From assembly GCA_000149265.1 (NCBI GenBank), contig CH002628.1, forward strand, positions 43,484 through 107,483: a stretch of DNA of 64,000 nt, written 5' to 3'. This document shows positions 12,472 through 24,316 of this stretch, one piece after another. Each line of letters starts with the position of its first letter. Within the stretch, counting starts at the first letter, position 1. The position numbers were made by a program, and so were the translations under genes. Below the pieces are notes generated by a model, which worked only from the letters and a program-made list of their open reading frames with translations, was not told the DNA's origin and did not search any database. Source of the stretch: Ciona savignyi. Lineage: Eukaryota > Chordata > Ascidiacea > Phlebobranchia > Cionidae.

Positions 12472-12702
12472 ATGAGAAACTCGCGGGAAAATTCGGACCG
12501 TTTTAGAAATCTGCATTACGAAGAAAGCCAAAAATATATGGCTGCTACATTGTTTGATCGGCTCGTTCAAGGAGTAAGTTTAGCTTACCAAAAGGCAGAA
12601 GAGGTGGTACAGCAAACTCTTCGTGAACAAATTTTGGAAAAAGAAAATCCCTTGGAATTCAGTGGACAAGCGGAACACCACATCACCAGAGGAAAGCCAT
12701 AA
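12472..12702 (+). CDS. Unidentified short open frame
   Basis: A 76-codon frame contains an alpha-helical stretch (ESQKYMAATLFDRLVQGVSL then AYQKAEEVVQQTLREQILEK). The composition is protein-like, but no family is recognised. It may belong with the fragment upstream and with an Arg-rich frame near 12850-12950 as remains of one decayed element. Confidence 0.25.
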   Translation: MRNSRENSDRFRNLHYEESQKYMAATLFDRLVQGVSLAYQKAEEVVQQTLREQILEKENPLEFSGQAEHHITRGKP

Positions 12703-12999
12703 AATATATGGGGTGACACAAAGATATTTACCGGTACGGGTAGTTAGTACCAACAAGCACAGCACCGTTAAAGTGGATGAAAGAATGGCCAATAGCAGAT
12801 CCAGAAAAAAATAGATTAAATAAACAAACCCCAATGTGGCAGTCGGAAATACTTACTACCTACCGAGGACGTCGCCGGAGCAGGGAGAGACGACCGACCC
12901 ACTTATTACCCCGACGAGGAAAGAGCACTGAGCCCCGTTACGCCCCTCGATAACACTTAAAACTGCGTTGTAATAAATACCCACAGGAGTGGGTCAGAA

Positions 13000-13310
13000 T
13001 TTGGTTGGGGGAGTGTAACGCGCACAAGGGCTCGTTTGTTTCGTTTTGTTTACAAATTTATATTTTTTACACCTTTTAAACACTTTTACACCAAGTTAAA
13101 AATGTCATATATATGTGGGCTCGCGCTTTGTTTGTAGTTTACTGACCGGGCCGTTATCTGAGCTTGTTTAGGCTGGCTGCCTAACGGTCTCTGGCGAGCT
13201 GCGCAGCGGAATGTCTAGTTTCCACAGAACGACCACCGAATGTTATGTATGGTAGCCACGATTTATAAAGTCTTAATCTCAAACTCGAAGTCTATTATAA
13301 CTCTTGAAGG
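13000..13310 (+). repeat. LTR fragment with upstream purine tract
   Basis: From 13114 the sequence TGTGGGCTCGCGC and the following 200 bases match the first third of the solo LTR at 61270, including CTCTGGCGAGCTGCGCAGCGG and CCACAGAACG. Homology stops near 13305. Just before it, GGTTGGGGGAG followed by TGTAACG at 13014 looks like a polypurine tract abutting an LTR start, so two LTR families or a diverged 3' LTR could be involved. Confidence 0.55.
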
Positions 13311-13321
13311 GAGGATAAACT

Positions 13322-13968
13322 TAATAAAAAAAAGCCTTGGTTGACTAAAGGGTTATGCCCAAAGTATTAAAAAGAATTGTAAGGATTTAAGGCTGAAGTA
13401 TAAAAAATATCGAAATAAATTGACCCACATTAAAGAGCAATCGAAAAAGATGTATTATAAACAAATATAATGCCAAAGTAGTGTGGCAAACTATAAATGA
13501 CATATTAAACAAGTAATGAACAGCCAAGGGAAACTGGTAAATGGTCCTTATCAACAAGTATGTGTGAGATATTTAACATTTTTTTTTCCATTATTGGAAT
13601 AAAAATGTCTAAAAAAATACCCCACCCCCTAAAACACCAATACGACAATACCAAGTCACAAAAAGTGAATTGAACTCCATATACTTCTTTATCAAATTGT
13701 CTTCTCAAATTATTAGTCCCATCTTAGTACGCCTGTTTAACAACTGTATTGCACAAGGTATCTTCCCATCTATCCTTCAAACTGAACTCCCCTCAGGAAT
13801 GTGGTAATTATATAGGCCTATTTCATTATTGTCACCATTTTCAAAAATGTTTGAAAAGTTCTTGCTTAGACAATTATATGACTTTTTTAAAAAGCACAAC
13901 ATTTTAACTTCTCGTCAGTTTGGTTTTCGTGAAAATTATTCTACTGCTCTTGCTGTATCAACGCACCC
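13322..13968 (+). pseudogene. CR1/L2-like LINE reverse transcriptase fragment
   Basis: Several frames together give KKPWLTKGL, YKKYRNKLTHIKEQSKKMYY, then ISPILVRLFNNCIAQGIFPS, YRPISLLSPFSKMFEKFL and QFGFRENYSTALA. These are the linker and the first reverse-transcriptase motifs of CR1/L2/Jockey-type LINEs. Many frameshifts and stops show it is old. It is cut off just after the ST motif, where unrelated sequence begins, and lacks the catalytic Asp motif. Confidence 0.72.
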
Positions 13969-13969
13969 C

Positions 13970-14730
13970 ATTCGTCAAAACTTAGCCGCAATAAAGCGTC
14001 TAGACTAGGAAATCTTAGCGCTTCGAAGCGGCCTGTATTATAATCTGGTAATACAGATTACGGGCTTAGCGCTTCATTCGCTAATCTTATAATACGGCTA
14101 AAATGTAGTCGCGAAGCAGTATTAAAACTTTTAAAATAGTTTTTAGGTATTAGCGATGGATTTGTTATTTAAAAAAAATCGTAGGCTTGAGTTATGTAGT
14201 ATATATTGATGAATATATTAATTATATATAGGTTTTTCTTTATTTTAGTGATTTGATTGGCGGTTTTTAGTTTGTTATCTAGCCTAAGCAGGCCCAATAA
14301 AAAGTGTATATATCAGTACTGCTCTGCCCAATTTACCAATATCTGTACCTGTAAACATAATCTGTTGTACCGGTAGTGTCGGCCTTTTATAATGTAGTAG
14401 CAACATATAGCTAATTGAGGGTTGGGGTAAGGGTTTCCTGTATTGGCAGTCTAGGCTTATCAAGTATGTAGTGTAGCATGTCTATGCAATTTTTAAGGTA
14501 TCTTTGTGTTTCAGGTAGGCCCTGGAAGCCTATATGTTTTATAATTTGTGATTTGTTTCATTACATGAGTTAATTATCGGCATATTTTTAGTTTTTATTA
14601 TACCGGTCTGGTGCACCTGCAGGATTTATTACATCATCAAAAAAGCACTCCAAAGTACCACCGGTAATCAACAAAAACCCATATATGACCACCACCCCCA
14701 GATATGTCTGACCGGTTAGTACGACGTCTT
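13970..14730. other. Non-coding, with repeated GCGCTTCG-type motifs
   Basis: Around 14015-14120 the sequence holds several copies of TTAGCGCTTCG/AATCTTAGCG-like motifs in both orientations with TATAATAC spacers, giving local hairpin potential. No gene is recognised in the rest. Confidence 0.4.
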
Positions 14731-15112
14731 TTCGTTAAGTGCCTTGCCCAAGAACACAGCCGACTAGCTGGCGACCAGCAGGGCGCAGAGATGTCTGACC
14801 GGTGTTTTAGTACTACCTCCTTTAACTAAAAGGCTGCAGATGNNNNNNNNNNNNNNNNNNNNNNNNNNNNNNNNNNNNNNNNNNNNNNNNNNNNNNNNNN
14901 NNNNNNNNNNNNNNNNNNNNNNNNNNNNNNNNNNNNNNNNNNCGGACATTGCCTGAACCCATGCTGGGTTCAGGCAAAGGAACACGTGTATCATACACAA
15001 CACACTGCAATACGTAACACTACGGTGGGCGCGAGGTGATCTGGTAATTAATTGCCTATGTGTTAATAACGCTCTTGGTTTTCCCATTCAACGGAATAAA
15101 CCTTATCCTATA
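14731..15112. mobile_element. SINE pieces in opposite orientation around an assembly gap
   Basis: Before the gap (14731-14842) lies a minus-strand SINE head (TAAGTGCCTTGCCCAAG, GGCGACCAGC). After the gap (14943-15112) lies a plus-strand SINE body (CGGACATTGCCTGAACCCA, GGTGGGCGCGAGGTGATCTG) of the family best preserved at 31763. Next to the gap is a palindrome with 13-bp arms, TTGCCTGAACCCA and its complement. Confidence 0.7.
14843..14942. other. Assembly gap (100 N)
   Basis: Exactly 100 N, the conventional size for a gap of unknown length. Confidence 0.99.
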
Positions 15113-15136
15113 TAGATTTACAACCCTTACTTACTT

Positions 15137-16665
15137 ACCTCCATATAATTCTACGACCACCACCCCCATAAATAGATGTACGACTACTACGCCCATATAG
15201 TTCGATCTGCGACCACCAGCCCCATATAAAGATCTACGACCACCACCCCCATATATTGATGATCTACAACCACCACCCCCATATATTCATTTACGACCAC
15301 CACCCCCATATATTGATCTACAACAACTACCACCACTATATAGATCTATGACCACTGCCCATATTTATATCTACGACCACCACGCCCCTATATATAGATC
15401 TACGACCACCACCCCCATATATATAGATCTACGACCACCACCCCCATATAGATCTACGACCACCACCCTCCTATAGATCCCCCCTATATAGATCTACGAC
15501 CACCACGCCGCCCCTATATAGATCTACGACCACCACACCCCTATATAGATCTACAACCACCAGCCACCCCCCTATATAGATCTACGACCACTACCCCCAT
15601 ATATAGTTCTACGACCACTATCCCTACATATAGATCTACAACCACCACACCCCTATATATATCTATAACCACCACCACCCTATATAGATCTACGACCACT
15701 ACCCCCATATATATAGATCTATGACCACCACCCCGCTGTATTGATCTACGACCACTACCCCCATATATAGATCTACGACCACCACCCCCTATATAGATGT
15801 ATGTACGACCACTACCCCCGTATAGATCTACTACCACTAACTACCACCATATAGATTTACGACCACTACCACCAAATATAGATCTACGACCAACACCCCC
15901 CTATATAGATCTACGACCACCACCCCTATATAGATCTACGACCACCACCCCCTATATAGATACACGACCACTACCACCAAATATAGATCTACGACCACTA
16001 CCCCCCTATATAGATCTACGACCACTACCCCCCTATATATAGATCTATGACCACCACCCGCTGTATTGATCTACGACCACTACCCCCATATATAGATCTA
16101 CGACCACCACCCCTATATAGATGTACGACCACTACCCCCGTATAGATCTACTACCACTACCACCATATAGATTTACGACCACTACCACCAAATATACCAC
16201 CCCATATAGATTTATTACGACCACTACCACCAAATATACCACCATATAGATAGATCTACGACCACTACCCCCCCTATATATATCTATGACCTCTGACCCC
16301 ATATATTTATCTACGACCACCACCACCATATATAGATCTACGACCACCACCCCCCTATATATATCTACGATCACCGACCCCATATATAGATCTACGACCA
16401 CCACCCCACTTATAGATGTACGACCACCACCCCCATATATAAATCTACGACCACTACCCCCCTATATAGATCTACGACTACCACCCCCATATATCTATCT
16501 ACAACCACTACCACCGTATAGATGTATATACAACCACTACCACCATATAGATCTACGACCACCACGCCCCTATATAGATCTACGACCACTACCCCCATAT
16601 ATAGATCTACGACCACTACCCCCCTATATGGATCTACGACCACCACCCCCATATATAGATTTACT
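15137..16665. repeat. Minisatellite, about 27-bp unit, roughly 50 copies
   Basis: The unit is about CCCCCATATATAGATCTACG followed by ACCACTA, most copies carrying AGATCT. A block near 15720-15885 reappears with few changes near 16045-16192, including the odd variants CGCTGTATTGATC, CCCGTATAGATCTACTACC and ACCACCAAATATA, so part of the array was duplicated as a block of about 320 bp. Open frames across it encode repeats such as PPYIDLRPL on one strand and VVVVDLYMG on the other; these are by-products of the repeat and not genes. Confidence 0.95.
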
Positions 16666-17639
16666 AAGTATTTAACAAATAAAATAAAACAAAGTTCTAA
16701 ATATTGTTTATAATACAGAATGGAAAAACAAGCTCAAAACAAAAAGAAGAAATTAAGGCTCACTGAACGGTGGTCGCTGCTTGTTGAAATACTTTTATTG
16801 AAAATGAGCAGATTGCACCAGATAAAATCCTGGATATTCTTGCGGTCCAGAAAAGTGATTTTGAAAGTGATGAATGACAGTTTTGATGACTAGTGACGTT
16901 TTTTGTGGACACTGAATGCTTACCAAAGTTAAGAACAAAAACAAGCTTTTTTTAAATGAACAGAACCCACGTGGGAGGAGCCATTTAAAACATCGCACAT
17001 ACAGTTGTATTTAAAAATTAACTTTTGATGTTCACACAATTTTTGTGTTTACTTAAGCGTATAAGCACTTATTTTCAGATACAATATAGTTTTCCATGAT
17101 ATAACACTTATAGATAGCAGTTTGTGATTTTCTTGTTTTGTTACCAATATGATGATAAATCGCAATATACTGTGAATATAAAGTTGAATGCAAATGACTG
17201 CAGAGGATGGCTTGCTCAGCTTTAGGTTAATGATGCTAAAATAGGATGGATAGGATATTCATTTGCCCAAGGATACAACCGACTAGCTAGCGAGCAGTTT
17301 CGTATCTGCAACCCTTCGGCTGGAAGGCGACGCACTAAACCAACAGACTAATATGTCGGACATCGGGCTGTTTTCTCTTGCGTTTACCCAATACCGCGGC
17401 AAGTGTGACAAAAGTTAAAATTACAATATACTACGCAAAGCTTCATGTAAATCGTAGGGTAAAGAAAATCAATTGTGGTGTTTGGCAATAAATGGCAAAT
17501 TATGTTTTAGGTCCGAAGTGATTACGTCTGAATCACACGTTCCTTTAATTTGGTAGAACCAATCATTCCATTAGGTTCAGGCAATGTCCGTTGAGTGCCT
17601 TGCCCATGGACACAGCCTACGAGCAAGCGACCAGTTTAA
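16666..17639. other. Non-coding with two SINE fragments
   Basis: Two minus-strand pieces of the SINE family occur at about 17240-17345 (GATGGATAGGATATTCAT, CCCAAGGATACAACCGACTAG, TGCAACCCTTCGGCTG) and 17570-17650 (GGTTCAGGCAATGTCCG, GTGCCTTGCCCATGGACAC). The remaining sequence shows no gene. Confidence 0.6.
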
Positions 17640-19135
17640 AGCTGCAACCTTTTTAATTTTTTGAAACACGTTTACAGATTTATTATCCAACCATCTACCA
17701 ATTTTCATATACTTACTGTAACAATTTGTTAATTTAGGTATCCCAAAGCTGTTTTATTTCAAACCGAGCATATTAAGAATCTGACGTAGTGTGAGTGCGT
17801 TAGTGGCGCGCGTTTAAAAAGTAAACGAGATATAAGGTTAATTTTTTGGGAACAAGATCACAAGTGTGTTATCCAACCATCTACCAAATTTTATCTATTT
17901 ACTGTAACAATTCGTCGATTTAGGTCTATCAAAGCAGTTTCATTTCACCCCAATGCGAACATAAAGAGAATCTGACGTAGTGTGAGTACGTTAGTGCCGA
18001 GCATTTGAAAAGTAAACGAGATATAAGGTTTATTTTAATGAAACAAGATCACAAGTGTGTTATCCAACCATCTACCAAATTTTATCTGTTTACTGTAACA
18101 ATTCGTCGATTCAGGTATCTCAAAGCTGTTTCATCTCATCCCAAAGCGAACATATTGCGAATCTGACGTAGTGTGAGTGCGTTAGTGCCGCGCATTTAAA
18201 AAGTAAACGAGATATAATGTTTATTTTTTTGAAACAAGTTTACAGGTTTGTTATCGAAACATTTTCCAATTTTTACCTACTTACTGTAACAATTCGTCGA
18301 TTTGGGTGTATCAAAGCTGTTTCATTTCAACCCAATGCGAACATATAGAGAATATGACGTAGTGTGAGTACGTTAGTGCCGCGCGTTTAAAAAGTAAACG
18401 AGATATAAGGTTTATTTTAATGGAACAAGTTCACAAGTGTGTTATCCAATCATCTACCAATTTTTATTTACTTCAACAATTCGTGGATTTAGGTCTATCA
18501 AAGCTGTTTCATTTCACCCCAATGCGAACATATAGAGAATCTGACGTAGTGTGAGTACGTTAGTGCCGAGCATTTGAAAAGTAAACGAGATATAAGGTTT
18601 ATTTTAATGGAACAAGATCACAAGTGTGTTATCCAACCATCTACCAAATTTTATTTGTTTACTGTAACAATTCGTCGATTTAGGTCTATCAAAGCTGTTT
18701 CATTTCAACCCAAAGCGAACATATTGAGGATATGACGTAGTGTGAGTACGTTAGTGCCGCGCGTTTAAAAAGTAAACGAGATATAAGGTTTATTTTAATG
18801 GAACAAGTTCACAAGTGTGTTATCCAATCATCTACCAATTTTTATCTACTTACTGTAACAATTCGTGGATTTAGGTCTATCAAAGCTGTTTCATTTCAAC
18901 CCAAAGGGAACATATTGAGAATCTGACGGTATGTGCGTGCGCTAGTGCAGCGCGTTTGAAAAGTAAACAAGATATAAGGTTTATTTATTTTTTGGAACAA
19001 GTTCACAAGTCTTTTATCCATCCATCTACCAATTTTTATCTACTTGCCTTTACAATTCGTTGATTTAGGTCTATCAAATCTGTTTCGTTTCAACCGAAAC
19101 CAAACAAATTAAGAATATGACGTAGAATGTTTTAC
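17640..19135. repeat. Satellite-like tandem array, about 190-bp unit, eight copies
   Basis: Each unit contains TTATCCAACCATCTACCAA, ACTGTAACAATTCGTCGATT, AAAGCTGTTTCATTTCA, TGACGTAGTGTGAGT and AAAGTAAACGAGATATAAGG. The GACGTAG-type marker occurs at about 17783, 17973, 18165, 18356, 18543, 18734, 18925 and 19119, spacing 187-194 bp. Units are roughly 85-95 percent alike; the end units are the most diverged. Confidence 0.93.
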
Positions 19136-19151
19136 GAAGTTCGAAAACCAT

Positions 19152-19430
19152 GGCCTTCGGCCGGTTAGCTCAATCGGTGGGAGCGACGACGGCCGAAAGG
19201 TTGTGGGATCGAAACCAGGCGTTGGCAAGACAGTTAGTTGTGTTTTTGGGCAAGGCATTTAGCGAAGATCGTCTGAATCCAGTGGATTAATGGGTTCTAC
19301 TAAAAATGAAGGAACGTCTGCATATATACAACACACTACATTAGCTCCGGTAAAGTAACTCAAGATTGCCCGTAAGATAACCCTCCTGCGTATTCCCAGT
19401 CACCGGGATAAAACATGAATATCTTATCCG
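19152..19430 (+). mobile_element. tRNA-derived SINE copy with an alternative head
   Basis: The head reads GGCCGGTTAGCTCAATCGG with a box A, and GGGATCGAAACC as box B, so it is more tRNA-like than the head of the 31763 copy. The body matches that copy from TTGGGCAAGGCAT through GGATTAATGGGTTCTAC, ACAACACAC and the 3' end AACATGAATATCTTATCC. Internal Pol III promoter boxes are visible; transcription is inferred only. Confidence 0.78.
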
Positions 19431-19867
19431 TTTCCATGTCCTCAGTAACTAGTGCTTATGTTATACAACAAGGTACGAGCTGCTGTAATTACCCAAAGTA
19501 ATATTAAAAACTTAACTGTCCTTTCTTTTACCCAAAATACTGTAATAAAATGTGAATATTCCAACAACTAAGCCTGTTGAAATTGCCTTTTCGTCAGGTA
19601 TCATATTTTAACCGATTCTTTAGTCCGTCAAAAGAAGCATTGCACTTCAGGCAGTGGGTAAAAACGTTGTAGAAATCTATCCTCACCAGTCCCAACAGAT
19701 AACATGCATGCTAGTAGTGTCATCCGCCCTAAGCATTCGTCTGTTGTCCAAGCAAAAAAACAAAAGAAATGACCAAGAACGTCCGATTTATTTATTTAAA
19801 TTGGTAGTAGGCAAACGTATTTCGGTATAATTTACGACCGTGTGATACATCTACAGGCAATCCTGCA

Positions 19868-20060
19868 GCTGATATTGTAGACGATCGTGGGGTTGGTATC
19901 GTAAATGATCGTGGGGTTGATATTGTAGACGATCGTGCGATTGATATTGTAGACAATCGTAGGATTGATATTGTAGACGATCGTGGGGTTGATATTGTAG
20001 ACGATCGTGGGGTTGATATTGTAGACGAACGTGAAGTTGATATTGTAGACGATCCTGCGG
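19868..20060. repeat. 24-bp minisatellite, about eight copies
   Basis: The unit is GATATTGTAGACGATCGTGG plus GGTT. Because 24 is a multiple of three, all frames stay open: on the minus strand one frame reads TIVYNINP repeated. The variants are spread evenly and no flanking coding signal supports a gene. Confidence 0.92.
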
Positions 20061-22400
20061 ACAATGCAAAAAAGCAGATTAAAACAATATGAGTTAATAC
20101 ATTGCATTAGAAATGAAACTTCTAAAATAAATAAACACATACATAGTTGCAAAAAGGATCTGGTGGACATTATTAAAAAAAAGTAATATAGGACAACACG
20201 AAAGAAGGAAAGAGGTTAACTGCTCACTAAAATTACGGAACCTAATTTAAACCCTGCCCTAAACACTAATTTCGACCCCAGAACTAACCCTTACTCCAAT
20301 CCTATGTTTAAAACTAACTCTAATGTCATAATCTTTATTTTGATGTGCAGTTTCACTCCCTTCTTCCGTTTAGTTTTCTCCAGTACTATGTAGTATGGAT
20401 ATGCAAACAATAATGTACCATCCCTTTTCAGCTTACTGGTGACAAACTAATAATAAATGTAATGTTGGGTAATTAACTTACCATTATGAACAAAACAACT
20501 TTGCTCTTTTAAGGTGTAGGTTTAATCTTGTGTGGATTACATCCTGCATGGGTTTTCAACCCTATATGGGTTAAACTACCCCCCATAAAGAAATAGGCTT
20601 TTCCCACCGCATAGTCTATATAGCCTTTGCTTGATGGCTGGTTTATTTCTATAAATTGCTGGCAGTTACAGTTTACTGCCTCCCGTTCTAGTTTTCTTGT
20701 TCTGTCTTTACTTTTATGATTTATGATATAAATTGCTAAGACTTATCATTCTAAAGTCATTTAAATACAAGACCTGTATACCTCAGCATTCAGCTTAGGT
20801 CCAGGACCGTGCAGGCCTTAATGACCGCGCTTAAAGTGAGCTGTCACCATGTACATTGGTTCAGTAAGGCTATATGACAAGTGTTTTATGCTAAGTCTTC
20901 ATAATAAAAACGAAAATACAACGCTCCTGCAGGCGCTTCTGTTACTAATTCACCTCTAAACTGACACATGATTGTATACAATGCATATAGGCACGAAATC
21001 TCAACAACGTCAGTGATGTAATACGGGAAATCCCCTAACATAAAATGAAATACATATTTGCTCATAACTCTTTAACCAAAATATATTGGAAGAAACTGAT
21101 TTGAGTTTTGAAATCACCGTATTTTTTTCCATTTATTAAGATATTCTTAAAATCGACTTCAGTTCCCCTTTAAGCGATCCAAATTTAATTAGGATCAAAA
21201 CGATATAGAGCCCTGAAGAAGAGTGTGCGGTAAAGCGCGACCAGTACAGTGGGGGAGCCGGCTTTAGGAGAAGGTGTGGCCCGAAAGCATGGACCAGAGT
21301 GGAAAAAGAAAAAACCCCTAAAATGAAATTCCACTAATGTCAGATGACACTATTAGTTTCAAGCACACTTACCGGGGCATATTTACATTAAATATTCTCA
21401 TTTAACACACAAATTGCATAATTCTAATGCAATTAGATTAATACTTATGTAGGAGTGTGAAAAAGGAGCACTACGGCGGTAGTGCACCATAAATAACCAA
21501 AAAAAAGAAAAAACAAAACAAGCGAAATGTTAAAATAAATTAATAAATAATAAATAAGAAAAAATAAATAAATAAATAGCAAGCCAAAGAAGGGTTGCTA
21601 GCAAAAAAAATAAAAAAGATTGCAGCAAGAATCCGATTTTATTAATGCAAATTTGTTGTGACATATATGTTTATTATTGACTGCCATCTTCATCTGGAGA
21701 TCACACCATCAACTCTCGAACAGTAAATTGAAGGAGAAAGAAGCCACGAAGAGAAAACGGACGACCTTCTCCTCGTATATGAAATTACCGTGTCTGGATA
21801 TCTGGAACAATAATGTCTTGGCAGTACAGTTGTTAAAATGCTTCAAGACAGCAAAGAATGGAAAAATAGATAGAAATAAAGACAGGTTAGGGAACAGGGT
21901 TTTAAAATACAGAGCTCTGTTGGGCCGGCAAAAACTATTTCACAGATAAAACAAAACCAAATGTGCCAACGGCTAACCAAGTAACAGAGAATACTATAAC
22001 AAAACATCATCATAAATAAAACTTGTGTTTGTGTAGACAAAATCAATATTGTTAGCATGCAAAGGAAGTGAGATTTAATGTGGTGATCATAATTTAAAAC
22101 GAGCAAAATCTGGAAACTATTTATGCATGTAATTTTATTTCAAATAATCAACAATGTGAAAAGAAATAATACATGCAGGTGTAAATATGTGCAAAAGGAT
22201 AGATAAGGTAAAAGAATTATTTGAAATTTATTTGGGCAAGGGGTAAATGGAATTTTTAACATACAAAAGGGGAACTTTTTGGATTGTTTTAACATAAAAT
22301 TGGGGTAAGTATTAGTGAAACTAGGGAATCTTCAACAACTATAAATGTTTCCTCAGTCAATGTACCAAATGATGTCTGTCTACAAATACGACAAGTGGAG
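20061..22400. other. No recognisable gene
   Basis: The sequence is AT-rich, with A-rich simple sequence at 21490-21620. A frame at 21677-21949 has some protein-like composition but no recognised motif or splice context. No repeat boundary was found. Confidence 0.4.
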
Positions 22401-22683
22401 CAATTTCCTTTAGCAGATTGGGAGAATGAAAAGATTGTGCAAAACCCGTCCCACGACGTCGGTCTATAATTCTAAAGAAATGGTTAACATCGCTGCAGCC
22501 AGAGTCCCCGCCCACACCATCAGCAAACGTGATGATTCATCTGCCTGCAGCAGCAGCTACCAAACACGGTCGTGTGGCCCAAGCTTTGCGGGGAAGCACA
22601 TTATTACAAACATCAATATCTAAAAATCGAAGAGAGAAGACGACACTTATTATGCAACACCATCATCAGGTGGCTACAAAGTA

Positions 22684-22907
22684 GTGTATGTATTATTTTG
22701 CTACCTGCTGTTGCTTTTTACTGTCTCCAGATCACCTACCGGACCCCAATATGAAACGAGAGGAATGGTCGGTTTCAAAGTCAGAGTGTCGGGGGGAAAG
22801 CTGCTGGAGGTTGTTGTACGGTATGATGGTGTGGGGAATGAATGGTCTCATACAAGTGCCCAGTCTCGGTCTGCCAAAAAACTTTCTTACAGACAAACAA
22901 TCTATCC
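22684..22907 (+). pseudogene. Possible exon interrupted by a hAT MITE
   Basis: After a TCTCCAG acceptor near 22730, one frame reads YETRGMVGFKVRVSGGKLLE then VVVRYDGVGNEWSHTSAQSR and SAKKLSYRQTIYP up to the MITE at 22908. Beyond the MITE an open frame continues for some 60 codons from 23476. A second frame (YGMMVWGMNGLIQ) is also open, so the frame choice is not secure. I do not recognise a family. If real, the gene was disrupted by the insertion. Confidence 0.3.
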
Positions 22908-23466
22908 CAGTGGTTCCCAACCTTTTTGTCTTGGTGACCCTCTTAAAAATTTTCGAAGATTCCGTGACCCACACTTATATTCTATCCTAAATGCTAAATT
23001 AGAAAGTTAACACAAAAATGTTTTACTTGCATTTATTAACAAATCAGTGCGATCGTTGACCTTGTAGTTCTGCAGCTAAACCTCCCCTTAACTATCTTTA
23101 CCAATTCCAAGTCTTGACTGATTTCTGTTGTATAATATACTAAGCTACTTCCCTAATAGAGTTCCAATTTGCAGCTATTGCACGTTTACAGTCAAGTGGT
23201 CATATAGTTTATGACATCACAGTGGACGATATGACATCACAGTGGTTGCATACTGATGCAATAATATTGTGTTACATGACAATCCGAATGAAATGTCTCA
23301 ATGAAAAATTATGCACGGGATAGCACATAGGCCTACTACGAGCGTACCGGTGCACCCAGCCTATTGACATTTACCCTTGTTCTTACATTAGTAACAGCTT
23401 CGCGACCCCCTTTAACATGCTTTGCGACCCCTTTGGGGGTCGCGACCCCCAGGTTGGGAACCACTG
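22908..23466. mobile_element. hAT-type MITE with perfect 8-bp target duplication
   Basis: The termini are CAGTGGTTCCCAACC and its exact complement GGTTGGGAACCACTG. They are flanked on both sides by ATCTATCC (22900-22907 and 23467-23474). The length of 559 bp, the 8-bp duplication and this terminal sequence fit a non-autonomous hAT element. The inner sequence (GCGACCCC motifs near the right end) has no coding capacity. The perfect duplication and termini indicate a fairly recent insertion. Confidence 0.93.
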
Positions 23467-23748
23467 ATCTATCCAATTGCACTTAAATTCAATTTGGAAA
23501 TACAAAACACCGAGCACACAATTTCACTTATTTTATCACCACTACAAAATATAAAACTAACAGCAACACAATATATTTCAAAACATTATATAAACATTGC
23601 GGTGCAAGACGGGTCGATTCCTGAATTCGTGCTACCCTCCCTCCCTCGTTTCTAATTTTTTTATTTATCCCCCAATAAGCTATCTATAATAAATAAATAC
23701 CCTTTGCCTTAAACCCAAATACCACTAAATCAAACAACTTCCTTACAG

Positions 23749-23910
23749 TTAATATCTGTCTCGGAGGACCTCAGCTGCGGGTCTTTTCTATGACAAGTAT
23801 GACACGTACAAACTGAGAAAGCACAAGATGGTGGTTCAACACAACCGAGCACTTGTGCACGAGACCGCATGTGGAAAATGCTTGCGGCCCTTTTGGAAGA
23901 CTGACGAGAG
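23749..23910 (+). pseudogene. Candidate orphan exon
   Basis: A segment lies between a good acceptor (TTCCTTACAG) and a good donor (GAGAGTAAGT). One frame reads LFYDKYDTYKLRKHKMVVQH, then NRALVHETACGKCLRPFWKT, with a CxxC pair. That frame has a stop (TAA) three bases after the acceptor, so either a different acceptor is used or the exon is dead. Family not recognised. Confidence 0.3.
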
Positions 23911-24316
23911 TAAGTATCCCACTTCAAAAAATGTTCTGGCTACTACTACTTCTTCACCCATACCCCAAAAAAAGATAAATTAATTAGACCTCTACCGTCA
24001 ACCAGGTACCCCTCCTCCAGCGTAAATCTCTCAAAATTAATAAAAAAAACTGTGTGGACAAACAAGTTAAATTGATCAGTATTTCGACATTTATAAAACT
24101 TTTTGCTGAAGGTGCGTCCCTCTATGATCGAGGGCGTGTCTTTACAGAAAGTTTTGTTGCAAATTCTTGTGAAAATCTCCCATTATAATAATAATTGCAC
24201 CGGTTGCACATTGATCGTCACGACAAACGTCATAAAACGCGGACGACCTGTTTGTTTTATTGCATTCGCGTCCATTGTCACTTTCAGCATAAATTACCGT
24301 GTTTTGTATTTACACA

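Noticed and set aside
14764..15087. Open frames running through the N gap
   Set aside because: They rely on unknown bases and overlap SINE sequence.
15541..16713. Several open frames of 60-130 codons on both strands (Pro/Tyr- or Val/Asp-rich)
   Set aside because: They are translations of the 27-bp minisatellite; the frames stay open because the unit lacks stops.
15137..20060. Tandem repeats considered as a CRISPR array
   Set aside because: The repeats are contiguous or diverged without unique spacers of constant size, and the DNA is eukaryotic.
19792..20170. Open frames rich in TIVYNINP or STIS repeats
   Set aside because: By-product of the 24-bp repeat, open in all three frames of one strand; no start context or flanking coding sequence.
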